This document shows, piece after piece, positions 5,809 to 5,990 of a DNA stretch of 5,990 nt. The first letter of the stretch is position 1; each line of letters begins with the position of its first letter. This stretch comes from Thermodesulfobacteriota bacterium (lineage in GTDB: Bacteria > Desulfobacterota > Desulfomonilia > Desulfomonilales > Desulfomonilaceae): the NCBI GenBank assembly GCA_030837305.1, contig JAUPKT010000086.1:1-5990 (forward strand), written 5' to 3'. A model generated the notes under the pieces. It searched no databases, was not told the DNA's origin, and saw only the letters and a list, made by a program, of their open reading frames with translations. The translations under genes were made by a program, and so were the position numbers.

Positions 5809-5871
5809 GTACCGCGTCGCCGCTGTTCCGCCCCAGCGCGGTACGCAATACGACCTTTGGTGTCGTATTGC
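5809..5871 (+). repeat. Two abutting perfect inverted repeats upstream of the aminotransferase gene
   Basis: The first, 5809-5844, has arms GTACCGCG and CGCGGTAC around a 20-nt loop that can itself pair (CGCTG with CAGCG). The second, 5845-5871, has 10-base perfect arms GCAATACGAC and GTCGTATTGC around a 7-nt loop. They touch with no spacer and end 42 bp before the start codon at 5914. No T tract follows on either strand, so an intrinsic terminator is unlikely. They could be a structured 5' leader, an operator for a dimeric regulator, or an intergenic repeat element. Confidence 0.65.
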
Positions 5872-5913
5872 TATGGCCCGGGGAAGGGTCGATTCAATGA
5901 GAGGGAGGGCCTC

Positions 5914-5990
5914 ATGCACTTGTCAAAACGGGTTACGGATACACCACCATACCTGTTCTATCTCATCGACGAAAAGAAAAAAGAGGCGCA
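5914..5990 (+). CDS. dapL: DapL-type aminotransferase, N-terminal fragment (runs off right edge)
   Basis: Translation starts at ATG 5914, with a strong GGAGGG ribosome-binding site about 5 bases upstream, and 25 codons are present before the window ends. The peptide begins MHLSKRVTDTPPYLFYLIDE and continues KKKEA. This matches the conserved opening of LL-diaminopimelate aminotransferases and close class I/II PLP-dependent aminotransferases: a basic residue, then L/T-PPYLF, then ID-x-KK-x-EA, just before the usual 'DVIDLGIGDPD' segment. DapL converts tetrahydrodipicolinate plus glutamate directly to LL-diaminopimelate, the short route to lysine and peptidoglycan. The active-site lysine and other catalytic residues lie outside the window, so the specificity is an inference from the N-terminus. 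Another aminotransferase of the same fold, such as an aspartate or alanine aminotransferase, is the main alternative. It is divergent from the sigma operon. Confidence 0.68.
   Translation, partial: MHLSKRVTDTPPYLFYLIDEKKKEA

Larger units (their letters stand above)
5581..5913. other. Intergenic region between sigma operon and divergent aminotransferase gene
   Basis: About 330 bp separate the two divergent transcription units. Short open frames exist on both strands (minus 5593-5784 from a GTG, minus 5606-5848 from a TTG, plus 5595-5900). None has a convincing ribosome-binding site, a recognisable domain or a clear start, so none is called as a gene. The two minus frames overlap out of phase and could be the remains of one frameshifted gene, but this is speculative. 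What the region does show is secondary-structure potential: GGGCCA...TGGCCC at 5751-5780, the two abutting hairpins at 5809-5871, and a tandem repeat at 5682-5703. A weak promoter-like pair, TTGCCG then TATTGT with a 17-base spacer (about 5659-5688), points towards the aminotransferase gene. Confidence 0.6.

Noticed and set aside
5885..5898. GGGTCGATTC, resembling a tRNA T-loop
   Set aside because: No matching acceptor, anticodon or D-arm could be found around it, and the ribosome-binding site of the aminotransferase gene follows at once.

Overview
This window looks like a bacterial chromosome segment of intermediate GC content. It most resembles a deltaproteobacterial (Desulfobacterota-type) or similar Gram-negative genome. 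The pointers are an atypical 'clade X' phosphofructokinase, an RpoE-like ECF sigma factor with a zinc-finger anti-sigma, a twin-arginine signal peptide, and the N-terminus of a DapL-type aminotransferase. The lineage call is an inference from gene content only. No mobile element, CRISPR array, tRNA or rRNA was seen.

Layout. Almost everything lies on the minus strand, so the reading order runs from high to low coordinates. (i) At 5914-5990 a plus-strand gene begins and runs off the right edge; it reads as the start of an LL-diaminopimelate aminotransferase-type enzyme. (ii) At 5581-5913 there is about 330 bp without a convincing gene. It holds several inverted repeats, two of them directly abutting, and a short tandem repeat. 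(iii) At 5480-3952 (minus) an ECF sigma factor and a membrane zinc-finger anti-sigma factor overlap by 4 bp and are followed by an intrinsic terminator at 3869-3900. (iv) At 3772-2690 (minus) is a divergent YchF-family nucleotide-binding protein with a TGS domain. (v) After a 185-bp gap holding a terminator- or attenuator-like inverted repeat, at 2504-1206 (minus), is a complete ATP-dependent 6-phosphofructokinase. (vi) At 1077-1 (minus) are three closely spaced envelope genes: a small secreted cysteine/proline-rich protein, a single-pass membrane protein with a charged helical tail, and the first 31 residues of a Tat-exported protein.

How the parts may work together. The sigma/anti-sigma pair looks like a transmembrane envelope-stress switch. 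The cytoplasmic HxxxCxxC domain would hold the sigma factor, and a periplasmic domain would sense the signal. The best regulatory clue is a near-consensus RpoE-type promoter (AGAACTT, 15-nt spacer, GTCAAA) at 1140-1167, upstream of the three-gene envelope cluster. This suggests those genes may be targets of the ECF sigma factor encoded 3.8 kb away. That link is an inference from motif match and gene content and has not been tested. The phosphofructokinase and YchF genes are housekeeping functions with no obvious link to the stress pair.
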